Below, one piece after another: positions 40,745 to 48,417 of a stretch of DNA of 64,000 bases (positions are counted from its first letter, which is position 1; each line of letters opens with the position of its first letter). Both the position numbers and the translations under genes were made by a program. Below the pieces are notes generated by a model, which saw nothing but the letters and a program-made list of their open reading frames with translations, did not search any database and had not been told where the DNA came from. The DNA is from Clostridiales bacterium. Its GTDB lineage: Bacteria; Bacillota; Clostridia; Oscillospirales; CAG-272. The stretch is taken from positions 1 to 64,000 of the forward strand of contig JAAZAV010000044.1 of assembly GCA_012514145.1 (NCBI GenBank). The letters are read 5' to 3'.

Positions 40745-42166
40745 TCAGAATGCGACTTCCTCGCCTATAAGGTCGTAGTCGAGTGCTTCGGTGATCTTCA
40801 CGCTGAGGAACTCTCCGGGGGTTGGTTTTCGTATAGTTGTAAAATACACTTTGCCGTCAATTTCGGGGGCATCGTCAGCAGAGCGTCCGAACCATGTTTC
40901 GGACACCGCATCGTAGCCTTCGTTGAGCACGGTAATGACCTTGCCCAGCTTTTTTTCACACAGCTCTGCCGATATATCCGCCTGAATGGACATAATGCAG
41001 TCACTCCGGTCGTTTTTTGTCTGCTCGTCAATCTGACCGTCGAATCCGGCTGCCGGGGTTCCCTCCTCTTCCGAGTAGGCAAAAGCGCCCAGCCTTTCGA
41101 ATTTCGTCTCGCGCACAAACTCGCAAAGACGGCTGAACTGCTCTTCGGTCTCGCCCGGAAAGCCGGTTATAACCGTTGTGCGAAGGATGATGCCCGGAAC
41201 CGCCTCGCGCAGACATCTGACAGCCGAACGCACCGCCTCCTCGCCGCCGTGACGGTTCATACGGGTGAGCACCTCGTTGTCTACATGCTGAATCGGTATA
41301 TCGATGTACTTCAGTACACGCGGATTGTTCGCTATCTCGGACAGCAGTTCATCTGTGAGTTTGTCGGGATAACAGTAGAGCAGTCGTATCCAGGGAATTG
41401 AAGTCGCGTCGGTAATAGCTCGTATCAGCGTATGAAGCCGGTACTCGCCGTAGATATCGATGCCGTAACGGGTGGTATCCTGCGCCACCAGCACAAGCTC
41501 TTTAACGCCGGAAGCCTCAAGGGTCTTCGCCTCCCCGACGATATCCTCAATTGTGCGCGAACGAAAACGACCGCGTATTCCCGGGATTGCGCAGTAGGTA
41601 CAGCGATTGTCACAGCCCTCGGCGATTTTTAAGTAGGCGTAGTAGTCCGGGGTTGTCAGCACCCGGGCGCCGCCGAGTTCAACCTCCTCCACAGGCTTGA
41701 ATGAGGAGTAAATCAGTGAACCGGTTTTTTTGCTGCCCTTTTTCCTTGAACCCGATCCGCAATTGCTTCCGCTGCTGCCCCCGGTTTTTTCGTCAACCGT
41801 TTTAACCGCCTCGACTATGTCGTGGATTGAGCCGCAGCCCAGCAGGGCGTCCACCTCCGGCAGCTCTTTGGCTACCTCATCCCGGTAACGCTCTGCAAGG
41901 CAGCCGGTGACAATGATACCGCGGAGCCTGCGGTGCTCCTTGAGCCATGCCACATCCAGTATGCTGTCGATTGACTCCTGTTTCGCACTGGTTATGAAAG
42001 CACAGGTGTTTATTATTACAATATCCGCTTCGATATCCTCGCCCGTAAGCTCATAACCTGCCTCCGCCAGATCGTGGAGCATTACCTCGGCGTCAATCTG
42101 GTTTTTGGGGCATCCGAGAGACACGAAGCCGATCTTAACGGCTTTTCCCATATTATATCTATCCAT
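40745..42166 (-). CDS. rimO: Ribosomal protein uS12 methylthiotransferase RimO
   Basis: A 473-residue radical SAM enzyme that methylthiolates an aspartate of ribosomal protein uS12. The UPF0004 domain (VSLGCPKNQIDAEVM, INTCAFITSAKQESID, VTGCLAERY) binds one Fe-S cluster. The radical SAM motif CDNRCTYCAIP binds the second. The C-terminal TRAM domain follows FAYSEEEGTPAAGF. A Ser/Gly/Lys insert (GSSGSNCGSGSRKKGSKK) lies between the two clusters near residues 142-160. Start is the ATG at 42166, or the ATG at 42151 five codons later; neither has a strong ribosome site. Confidence 0.93.
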   Translation of the reverse strand: MDRYNMGKAVKIGFVSLGCPKNQIDAEVMLHDLAEAGYELTGEDIEADIVIINTCAFITSAKQESIDSILDVAWLKEHRRLRGIIVTGCLAERYRDEVAKELPEVDALLGCGSIHDIVEAVKTVDEKTGGSSGSNCGSGSRKKGSKKTGSLIYSSFKPVEEVELGGARVLTTPDYYAYLKIAEGCDNRCTYCAIPGIRGRFRSRTIEDIVGEAKTLEASGVKELVLVAQDTTRYGIDIYGEYRLHTLIRAITDATSIPWIRLLYCYPDKLTDELLSEIANNPRVLKYIDIPIQHVDNEVLTRMNRHGGEEAVRSAVRCLREAVPGIILRTTVITGFPGETEEQFSRLCEFVRETKFERLGAFAYSEEEGTPAAGFDGQIDEQTKNDRSDCIMSIQADISAELCEKKLGKVITVLNEGYDAVSETWFGRSADDAPEIDGKVYFTTIRKPTPGEFLSVKITEALDYDLIGEEVAF

Positions 42167-42287
42167 CTTTGTTAGTCGGTGTGAGTACAACCGATAGAAT
42201 GATATCACACGATGTTTGTTTAGATATGACTATATTATTAACTTTTTATGCATTCCGACGAACCAAGACGGGAAACTGCCAAAAGCA

Positions 42288-42312
42288 ACGCCCCGACAGA
42301 CTGCCGGGGCGT
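42288..42312 (-). terminator. Terminator of the amino acid ABC transporter operon
   Basis: ACGCCCCG (42288-42295) and CGGGGCGT (42305-42312); the minus strand continues with TGCTTTTG. Confidence 0.85.
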
Positions 42313-42355
42313 GCTCTTGTATTCAATAATACATATAGCTATCCTGTCGTAAGAC

Positions 42356-43111
42356 TTACAGTACCTTGCTGAGAAATTCGATGGTTCGCTTCTGCCTGGG
42401 ATTGGCGAAAAATTCTTTGGGCGTGTTCTGCTCGAGTATGATACCCTCATCCATGAAGAGTATACGGGTTCCCACCTCCCGGGCAAAGCCCATCTCATGG
42501 GTAACCACCACCATTGTCATACCCTCGTTGGCAAGCTCCTTCATAACATCGAGGACCTCACCCACCATTTCCGGGTCAAGAGCCGAGGTCGGCTCGTCGA
42601 AGAGCATCACCTTCGGGTTCATAGCCAGAGAGCGGACTATGGCAATACGCTGCTTCTGACCGCCTGAGAGCTGTCCCGGGTAGGACTCGGCTTTTTCCAG
42701 CAGTCCTACTCTTATCAGAAGACGGTCGGCGTTGGCGTTGGCAGCCTCCTCGTCCATAAGTCCCAGCTTTACCGGAGCAAGAGTGATGTTGCGCCGTATT
42801 GTAAGGTGCGGGAAAAGATTGAAGTGCTGGAACACCATACCCATTTTGGTGCGAACCCTGTCAACATTGCATTTGCGGTCGGTTATGCACTCGCCATCGA
42901 ACCATATCTCACCGGCGGACGGCTCCTCAAGCAGATTAAGGGAACGCAGGAAGGTGGATTTGCCGCTGCCCGACGGGCCGATTATTACAACCTTTTCGCC
43001 CTTGAGAATCTCTTCATCGATTCCCTTTAGCACATGGTTGCTGCCGAAGGATTTGTGCAGCCCTATTGTTTTGATGAGAACCTCACCGTTTGTTATGTTA
43101 TCGGTTTTCAC
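42356..43111 (-). CDS. Polar amino acid ABC transporter, ATP-binding protein (GlnQ-like)
   Basis: A 251-residue ATPase. Walker [19 protein letters not shown]-loop [11 protein letters not shown], signature [16 protein letters not shown], Walker [20 protein letters not shown] and H-loop VVTHEMGFA are all intact. Start is a GTG at 43111 behind AGGAGG, inside the last 14 bases of the permease gene. Energises uptake of amino acids together with the permease and binding protein upstream. Confidence 0.95.
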   Translation of the reverse strand: MKTDNITNGEVLIKTIGLHKSFGSNHVLKGIDEEILKGEKVVIIGPSGSGKSTFLRSLNLLEEPSAGEIWFDGECITDRKCNVDRVRTKMGMVFQHFNLFPHLTIRRNITLAPVKLGLMDEEAANANADRLLIRVGLLEKAESYPGQLSGGQKQRIAIVRSLAMNPKVMLFDEPTSALDPEMVGEVLDVMKELANEGMTMVVVTHEMGFAREVGTRILFMDEGIILEQNTPKEFFANPRQKRTIEFLSKVL

Positions 43112-43817
43112 TGCGGCGAAGCCTCCTTTCCAGCATGCTGAACAGCCTGGCAAGCCCGAGCACCAGCACAAGATAAATACCGGCGACAATAAGCAGCGCC
43201 GTGAAGGGGTCGTAAGTTGAATACCTTATACGGTCGCCCGCCTTTGTAAGATCGCTGATGGCGACGTAACCGGCAATTGAGGTCTCCTTCAGAAGTGTGA
43301 TGAACTCGTTTGCCAATGCGGGAAGGATGTTCTTGATTGCCTGCGGGAGGACAATTTCTTTCATTGTGACGAGGCTGCTGAGCCCAAGTGAACGGCCCGC
43401 CTCTGTCTGCCCTTTGTCCACAGCCTGAATGCCGGCTCGCATTATCTCCGCCACATAGGCGCCCGAGTTGAGACCGAAAGAAATAATAGCCACAAGTACG
43501 GAGTTGGTTGTCGATACCAGTATAACATAATACATTATCATAAGCTGAACGACCACAGGTGTTCCTCTTATCAGGTTAATATATATGTTGCTTAAAAAGT
43601 CAAGAACCGCAAGTATCTTCGACTTTTTGTTCATTGACGCAGCAACCTTGATGACCGCGACAATGATACCGAGAATCACGCCTATGATGAGCGCGAAGAA
43701 AGCAATCACCAGTGTATTGCCGAGACCTCCGAGGAGCATCTTCCATCGTCCCTCGACAATCAGGGCTGTGTTCAGCTTATCGATTATGTCTTTAAATATA
43801 TCTTTCAAAAAATCCAT
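43098..43817 (-). CDS. Polar amino acid ABC transporter, permease
   Basis: A 239-residue HisM/GlnP-type membrane protein. The EAA loop that contacts the ATPase is seen in [21 protein letters not shown], followed by [14 protein letters not shown]. Five hydrophobic segments, of which [15 protein letters not shown] and [15 protein letters not shown] are typical. One permease gene only, so a homodimer is expected. Confidence 0.94.
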   Translation of the reverse strand: MDFLKDIFKDIIDKLNTALIVEGRWKMLLGGLGNTLVIAFFALIIGVILGIIVAVIKVAASMNKKSKILAVLDFLSNIYINLIRGTPVVVQLMIMYYVILVSTTNSVLVAIISFGLNSGAYVAEIMRAGIQAVDKGQTEAGRSLGLSSLVTMKEIVLPQAIKNILPALANEFITLLKETSIAGYVAISDLTKAGDRIRYSTYDPFTALLIVAGIYLVLVLGLARLFSMLERRLRRSENR

Positions 43818-43863
43818 TTCCCGGCCTCAACAAAGACTTGCGCTGAGTTTCACTAATAAGCGA

Positions 43864-43888
43864 GGCTGCCGCAAGTGCTGCGGCAGCC
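43864..43888 (-). terminator. Intercistronic hairpin between binding protein and permease genes
   Basis: Perfect 10-base arms GGCTGCCGCA (43864-43873) and TGCGGCAGCC (43879-43888), 5-base loop. Located after the binding-protein gene, where a partial stop and 3' end protection gives excess binding protein over permease. It shares the GCTGC-GC core with other terminators here. Confidence 0.8.
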
Positions 43889-43977
43889 CCACGTTCTTAT
43901 ATATCCGATATAAAATGTGATTTATCGCAAGCTGAGTCAGATTTACGCTGTCAGCCGCGAATAGCATTGGTTGCGGA

Positions 43978-44748
43978 TTACTCGCCGGATGCCATATGGT
44001 TGGCGATGTATTCGTCGATCTTACCCTCGGCGAGGAGACGGTTGAGTACGGTGTTTACAACCTCCTGCAGGGATTCGTTGCCTTTTCTCATGCAGATAGC
44101 GTACTGCTCGGTAGATAGAACCTCCTCAAGCATAACGATATCCTTGTTGACTGCAAGTATCTCGTTGGCAGTCATCTCGTCAACAACAACGGCGTCGCAC
44201 TTGCCCGACTTCATGGCGGTAGCTGCGTCAAGGAAGGTCTTGTAACGAAGAATCTCGGCGCCGTCAACACCGGTAGCGATAACGTCGGAAGTTGTTCCCG
44301 ACTGAACACCTATCTTTTTGCCGGACAGAGTATCGGCGCCGGTAATCTCGGTATTGCCGTCCTTAACGAGAATGACGAGCTTGGAGTCTACATAGTTGAC
44401 CGAGAAGTCAACGTTCTTCAGACGCTCCTCGGTAACCGACATGCCGGCGATACCCAGGTCGCCCTTGCCGGACTTGATAGCGCCGATGATGCCGTCGAAA
44501 TCCATATCCTGGATTTCCAGCTCAACACCGAGCTCTGCCGCGATTTCTCTTGCGATGTCCACGTCAACGCCGCATACAGCTCCCTCGGATACATATTCGA
44601 AGGGCGGGAAGCCTGCGTTGGTAAGCATAACGAGTTTGCCTCTGCTCTTTATGACATCAACCGTGGGGGTGCTTGCACAACCTGCGAACAGAATGGTCGC
44701 GAGAAGCAGTGCCAGAACAAGGGCGGCAATTCGCATGATGCGTTTCAT
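43978..44748 (-). CDS. Polar amino acid ABC transporter, substrate-binding lipoprotein
   Basis: A 256-residue family 3 binding protein. Signal with lipobox FAGC, Cys24. Typical start SRGKLVMLTNAGFPPFEYV, then VGVDVDIAREIAAELGVELE-like text and GDLGIAGMSVTEERLKNVDFS, whose Arg contacts the ligand carboxylate. GVQSGTTSDVIATG forms the second lobe hinge. Ligand class: polar or basic amino acid; exact specificity not readable. ATG behind GGAGGAAA. First gene of the operon. Confidence 0.94.
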   Translation of the reverse strand: MKRIMRIAALVLALLLATILFAGCASTPTVDVIKSRGKLVMLTNAGFPPFEYVSEGAVCGVDVDIAREIAAELGVELEIQDMDFDGIIGAIKSGKGDLGIAGMSVTEERLKNVDFSVNYVDSKLVILVKDGNTEITGADTLSGKKIGVQSGTTSDVIATGVDGAEILRYKTFLDAATAMKSGKCDAVVVDEMTANEILAVNKDIVMLEEVLSTEQYAICMRKGNESLQEVVNTVLNRLLAEGKIDEYIANHMASGE

Positions 44749-44811
44749 AATATTTCCTCCAATAAATTATGTGGTGGCAGGTATGCGGATATTATCCCGC
44801 ATCCTCTGACT

Positions 44812-44840
44812 ATTTTAACACAATATTCATTAAAATGCAA
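44812..44840 (-). promoter_or_regulatory. Promoter of the amino acid ABC transporter operon
   Basis: Minus strand TTGCAT (44840-44835) and TAAAAT (44817-44812), spacer 17. Confidence 0.75.
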
Positions 44841-45003
44841 TAGGTAAATCGCGCTTTTATTATTATTTACAGACAAATATACAATATTCTGATACAATTT
44901 GTATAAAAATACTCTGCGCCGCATGGTGTTACATGGTATACACTTATAAATCAACATGGCAATACCGGAACCGGACGTTCCGGCTGCCCGAAAGGAAAAA
45001 ACT

Positions 45004-47019
45004 ATGAAAGTCAGAATTGTCAAGCGCGGCGGTTTGTCGTATTTCGATATTGACGGCGCGCTTTACGCGCCCGCTATGTTCCGTTCCTTCCGACCCCGTC
45101 CCGACAACGTCAGTCTCTTCGCCAGAAACGGCGTTAAGCTCTTCCAATTTCTCATATCGGGACGCGACTGCGGAATGCAGATTCCCTACTCGCTGTACCC
45201 GCCGGTGTGGCTGGACTACGGCAAGTACGATTTCAAAGCTTTTGACTGTCAGATGGAGATGTTCCTGCGCTGGGCTCCCGACGGTCTGTTTTGTCCTTTT
45301 ATTCAGCTGGACACACCGGCAGCGAGGGTGACCGACAACCCCGAGGATATCGACTCCTTCTACAAACTGGACACCGCAATGTTCGATGAGGAATGGAAAC
45401 GGGAAGCCTCGGACTATGCCAACGCTCTCATTGCATATGCTGAGGAAAAATACGGCGACCGCATCTTTGCCTATGCCTTCACTGCCGGCCGCTCCTGCGA
45501 GTGGTTCATGCGCGACTGGCAGGTCAACTCCTCACCCGACAAACTGGCGGCATACCGCAGGTACACCGGAAATCCCGAAGCGGAATTGCCCGACGCTGCT
45601 CTATTTAAGGAGAAGTCAGACTCGCTCTATCGCTCCCCGTCTTCCCCCGAGATGACCTATGCCACCTTCATGGCGGATACCTCCGCTGACCTTGTATGTT
45701 ATTTCTCCGCCAAACTGCAGAAAACCCTTAAGCATAGAAAACCCATCGGCACCTTCTACGGTTACACAATATTCAGCGACTGCGGTCAGACCTTCAACTG
45801 CCATAACTCACACCGCCGCGTATTCGAATGTGCCGACCTTGACATGATATTCTCCCCCGCTGCCTATGGCGACTTCCGACGCGAGCATAATACCTGCGGC
45901 TGGCAGCTGGAGGTGGATTCCCTGGCGCACTGCGGCAAGCTTTATGTGCATGAAATCGACCATCGCACACCCCTCGCCTACTACCCGCTTGAAAAGCCTA
46001 CAAACGACCGTCATATATACCTTGGCATCGGCTACCGCCACATCGGCGACTGTCTGCATTCGATGGAGGAGACCGTGCGTGTTCTGCGCCGTGAGGTTGC
46101 AGCCTCAATCTGCCGCGGCACCGCACTCTGGTGGTTCGACTTCTTCGGCGGCTACTACGGTCATCCCGTGCTGGAAAACGAAATCCGTCTCTGCAGCGAT
46201 ATATTCGAGATGCTGAAAACCCGGGAAAGTCGCTGCGAAAACACAAGCATTGCCGAGATAGCCTTCTTCACCGATTCCGATTCCTTTGCGGTTACGAGAG
46301 AAGCGTACGGCATTCACCGCGATCTGGTAACAAAGAATCTCATGTCACTTGGGCTCTGCGGCGCGCCCTTCGACATACTTTCGGTTGACGACCTTCCCAG
46401 CCTCGACTGCTCACGCTACAAGCTGGCTGTATTGCCCTATTCCTTCGCACCCAAAGCCGAAACCCTCGCATTTATAGCCGACAAGCTTGGCTCTGCTTTA
46501 AAGGTATGGCTCATGGCGCCGGGCTGGGAGCCCGATGAATCCACCGACGCGGTTGAGGCTGTCTGCGGCATTAAAACCGAGATTATACCGGACTCCGAGG
46601 GCGGTGCGGCCGAGCTCTTCGGCACCGACTGTGCCCTGAGCGGACCGATTACCCCGGTGCTTGCGATATGCGACCCTGACGCCCGGGTTATCGGACGCTA
46701 CAAAAGCTCGGGCAAGCCCGCCGCGGCGGTCAAGGGCGATAATCTCCTCTGTGAAGTATCTCCTTTGTCATGGCAGGCTTGGCACGAAATCGCAGGAATT
46801 GCAGGTGTAAACATAATGACCGAGGGCGGTTCTTCACTCTTCTGTTCATCCTGTTTCTTCACCTTCCAGAGTCCGCGCGAAGGTGAATTTACAATTAATC
46901 TTCCCCGTTCGGGCAGGGCGATCGAGCTTTTCAGCGGCAGAACCTATGAAGTCAATGACAATACGCTGACCGTTGATGCGATTAAATACGACACATTACT
47001 ATTCATGTGGGAAGACTGA
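45004..47019 (+). CDS. GH42-like glycoside hydrolase, paralogue A
   Basis: A 671-residue protein, no signal peptide. The N-terminal TIM barrel opens with a YAPAMFRSFRPRPDNVSLFARNGV-type strand. The candidate acid/base is Glu166 in AGRSCEWF and the candidate nucleophile Glu317 in YVHEIDHRT. Residues of about 420-560 form a GATase-like trimerisation domain (IAEIAFFTDSDSF, LSLGLCGAPFDILSVDDL-like), as in GH42 beta-galactosidases, followed by a beta-sandwich end. It shares this order with the gene at 48418. Start at the ATG at 45004 behind AAAGGA. Beta-galactosidase-type activity is inferred; substrate unknown. Confidence 0.75.
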   Translation: MKVRIVKRGGLSYFDIDGALYAPAMFRSFRPRPDNVSLFARNGVKLFQFLISGRDCGMQIPYSLYPPVWLDYGKYDFKAFDCQMEMFLRWAPDGLFCPFIQLDTPAARVTDNPEDIDSFYKLDTAMFDEEWKREASDYANALIAYAEEKYGDRIFAYAFTAGRSCEWFMRDWQVNSSPDKLAAYRRYTGNPEAELPDAALFKEKSDSLYRSPSSPEMTYATFMADTSADLVCYFSAKLQKTLKHRKPIGTFYGYTIFSDCGQTFNCHNSHRRVFECADLDMIFSPAAYGDFRREHNTCGWQLEVDSLAHCGKLYVHEIDHRTPLAYYPLEKPTNDRHIYLGIGYRHIGDCLHSMEETVRVLRREVAASICRGTALWWFDFFGGYYGHPVLENEIRLCSDIFEMLKTRESRCENTSIAEIAFFTDSDSFAVTREAYGIHRDLVTKNLMSLGLCGAPFDILSVDDLPSLDCSRYKLAVLPYSFAPKAETLAFIADKLGSALKVWLMAPGWEPDESTDAVEAVCGIKTEIIPDSEGGAAELFGTDCALSGPITPVLAICDPDARVIGRYKSSGKPAAAVKGDNLLCEVSPLSWQAWHEIAGIAGVNIMTEGGSSLFCSSCFFTFQSPREGEFTINLPRSGRAIELFSGRTYEVNDNTLTVDAIKYDTLLFMWED

Positions 47020-47054
47020 CACGCAAGCAGCGGAATTAACCGATATATAAATGT

Positions 47055-47100
47055 ACCGATCCGGGTGAACGGCGTTCCCATGCAGTCCGCCCGGATCGGT
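47055..47100 (+). terminator. Terminator of GH42-like paralogue A
   Basis: Perfect 11-base arms ACCGATCCGGG (47055-47065) and CCCGGATCGGT (47090-47100), with further pairing possible inside the loop (GAACGGCGTTC). The symporter remnant begins directly after it. Confidence 0.8.
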
Positions 47101-47781
47101 GTATTAATGATCTTTACCAATGCATTCACCGTCAGGGCTGCTTTTGGAGGTGCTGTCGGCGTAACCATCCTTACGACCATACAGAAGGGTGTGGGGCGCG
47201 GCGTTTTCTCTAATGAAGCCGGGCTCGGTTCCGCCCCTATGGCTCATGCCGCAACCTCCGAAACCGACCCGGTAAAGCAGGGCATTTACGGGATTTTCGA
47301 GGTGTTCGTAGACACTATGATTATCTGTTCGCTTACCGCTTTTGTACTCCTGACCTCGGCTGCGCGTGGCGGCATTACTCCGGATTGGGGCGGCGAGGGG
47401 GGAACAGATCTGATATCCGCTGCTTTCGGCTCTGTCATAGGCAACAAGCCGGGCGCGCTGGTTATTGCGGCGGCTATCCTGCTCTTCGCCCTCTCGACCG
47501 TTCTCAGCTGGTCGCTTTACGGCACCCGCTGTTTTGAGTATCTCTTCGGCACTAAACTAAGCATTGTCTATAAGATACTCTTTATTGCCGCAGTTGTCGT
47601 GGGCTCCACTCTGTCGATGCAGCTGGTATGGGATATTGCCGACACCCTCAACGGCTTTATGGCAATCCCCAACCTTATCGCTCTCCTTGCCCTCTCGGGT
47701 ACCGTAACCAAAGTGACAAAGGATTTCACCGATTGGAAGAGAAAGAAGCCTTCGGCAAATGACGGTAAGGGTTCAAAATAG
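47101..47781 (+). pseudogene. Truncated Na+/alanine symporter (AGCS family), 5' half missing
   Basis: Only the C-terminal half of an AGCS carrier is present. It begins at IFTNAFTVRAAFGGA, which normally lies in the middle of the roughly 450-residue protein, and continues with the hallmark RGVFSNEAGLGSAPMAHAA and four or five hydrophobic segments (ALVIAAAILLFALSTVLSW). The frame is open from 47065 but its first codons are the terminator hairpin of the preceding gene. No ribosome site or N-terminal half is found in any frame upstream. The reading frame is otherwise undamaged, so the truncation may be recent. A working transporter is unlikely. Confidence 0.85.
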
Positions 47782-47803
47782 AAGAAAACAATATAAGCAA
47801 CTC

Positions 47804-47832
47804 AGGTCTGCCACAATCTCTGCGGCAGACCT
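47804..47832 (+). terminator. Terminator after the symporter remnant
   Basis: AGGTCTGCC (47804-47812) and GGCAGACCT (47824-47832), followed by TTATAATT. Confidence 0.85.
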
Positions 47833-47846
47833 TTATAATTCAACGC

Positions 47847-47875
47847 TTGAAATGTCTTTGTGAAACGGTTATAAT
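47847..47875 (+). promoter_or_regulatory. Promoter of the flavodoxin/GH42-like operon
   Basis: TTGAAA (47847-47852) and perfect TATAAT (47870-47875), spacer 17. Confidence 0.82.
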
Positions 47876-47919
47876 TACTTTAAAGACAAACACTTATGCA
47901 AGGACAAGGAGGTTATTAC

Positions 47920-48414
47920 ATGGGAAAGATACTTGTGACATATTTTTCGGCAAGCGGAAATACCGCGGCCGCAGCCAAACGCCTGGCCGGGCTTATGGAC
48001 GCGGATATGTTTGAAATCACCCCCGCGGTTCCCTACACCGCCGCAGACCTGGACTGGCGCAATAAGCAGTCCCGCAGCTCACTTGAGATGTCAGATCCAA
48101 ACTCGCGCCCCGAAATCAACGGCAGGTGTGACAATATCGGCTATTACGACACTCTGTTCATTGGCTTCCCCATATGGTGGTATGTGGTGCCTACTGTTGT
48201 CAACACCTTTCTCGAAAGCTGCTGCCTTTCCGGAAAGACCGTGATTCCCTTCGCTACATCGGGCAGCAGCGGCATGGGCAAAACCAATGAACGACTGGCG
48301 CCCAGCTGTCCCGGCGCCAATTTAAGGGAAGGAAAGGTTATTCGCCGTAATACATCGGATGACGAGCTGAAACAGTGGATCCGGGAGCTCGGAATTCATG
48401 ATTTGAAAGGATAA
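47920..48414 (+). CDS. Flavodoxin-like protein (flavodoxin_4 type)
   Basis: A 164-residue FMN-binding protein. The phosphate loop is VTYFSASGNTAAAAKRL near residues 5-21. IGFPIWWYVVPTVVNTFLE is the second flavin contact, with the Trp pair stacking on the isoalloxazine ring. The VIPFATSGSSGMGKT segment follows. It belongs to the longer flavodoxin-like NAD(P)H oxidoreductase group rather than electron-transfer flavodoxin. The ATG at 47920 follows AAGGAGG. Three bases separate its stop from the GH42-like gene, an odd pairing. Confidence 0.9.
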   Translation: MGKILVTYFSASGNTAAAAKRLAGLMDADMFEITPAVPYTAADLDWRNKQSRSSLEMSDPNSRPEINGRCDNIGYYDTLFIGFPIWWYVVPTVVNTFLESCCLSGKTVIPFATSGSSGMGKTNERLAPSCPGANLREGKVIRRNTSDDELKQWIRELGIHDLKG

Positions 48415-48417
48415 CAC

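Noticed and set aside
47065-47100. Start of the symporter frame at an ATG near 47065
   Set aside because: These codons are the terminator hairpin of the preceding gene and do not resemble any part of AGCS carriers.
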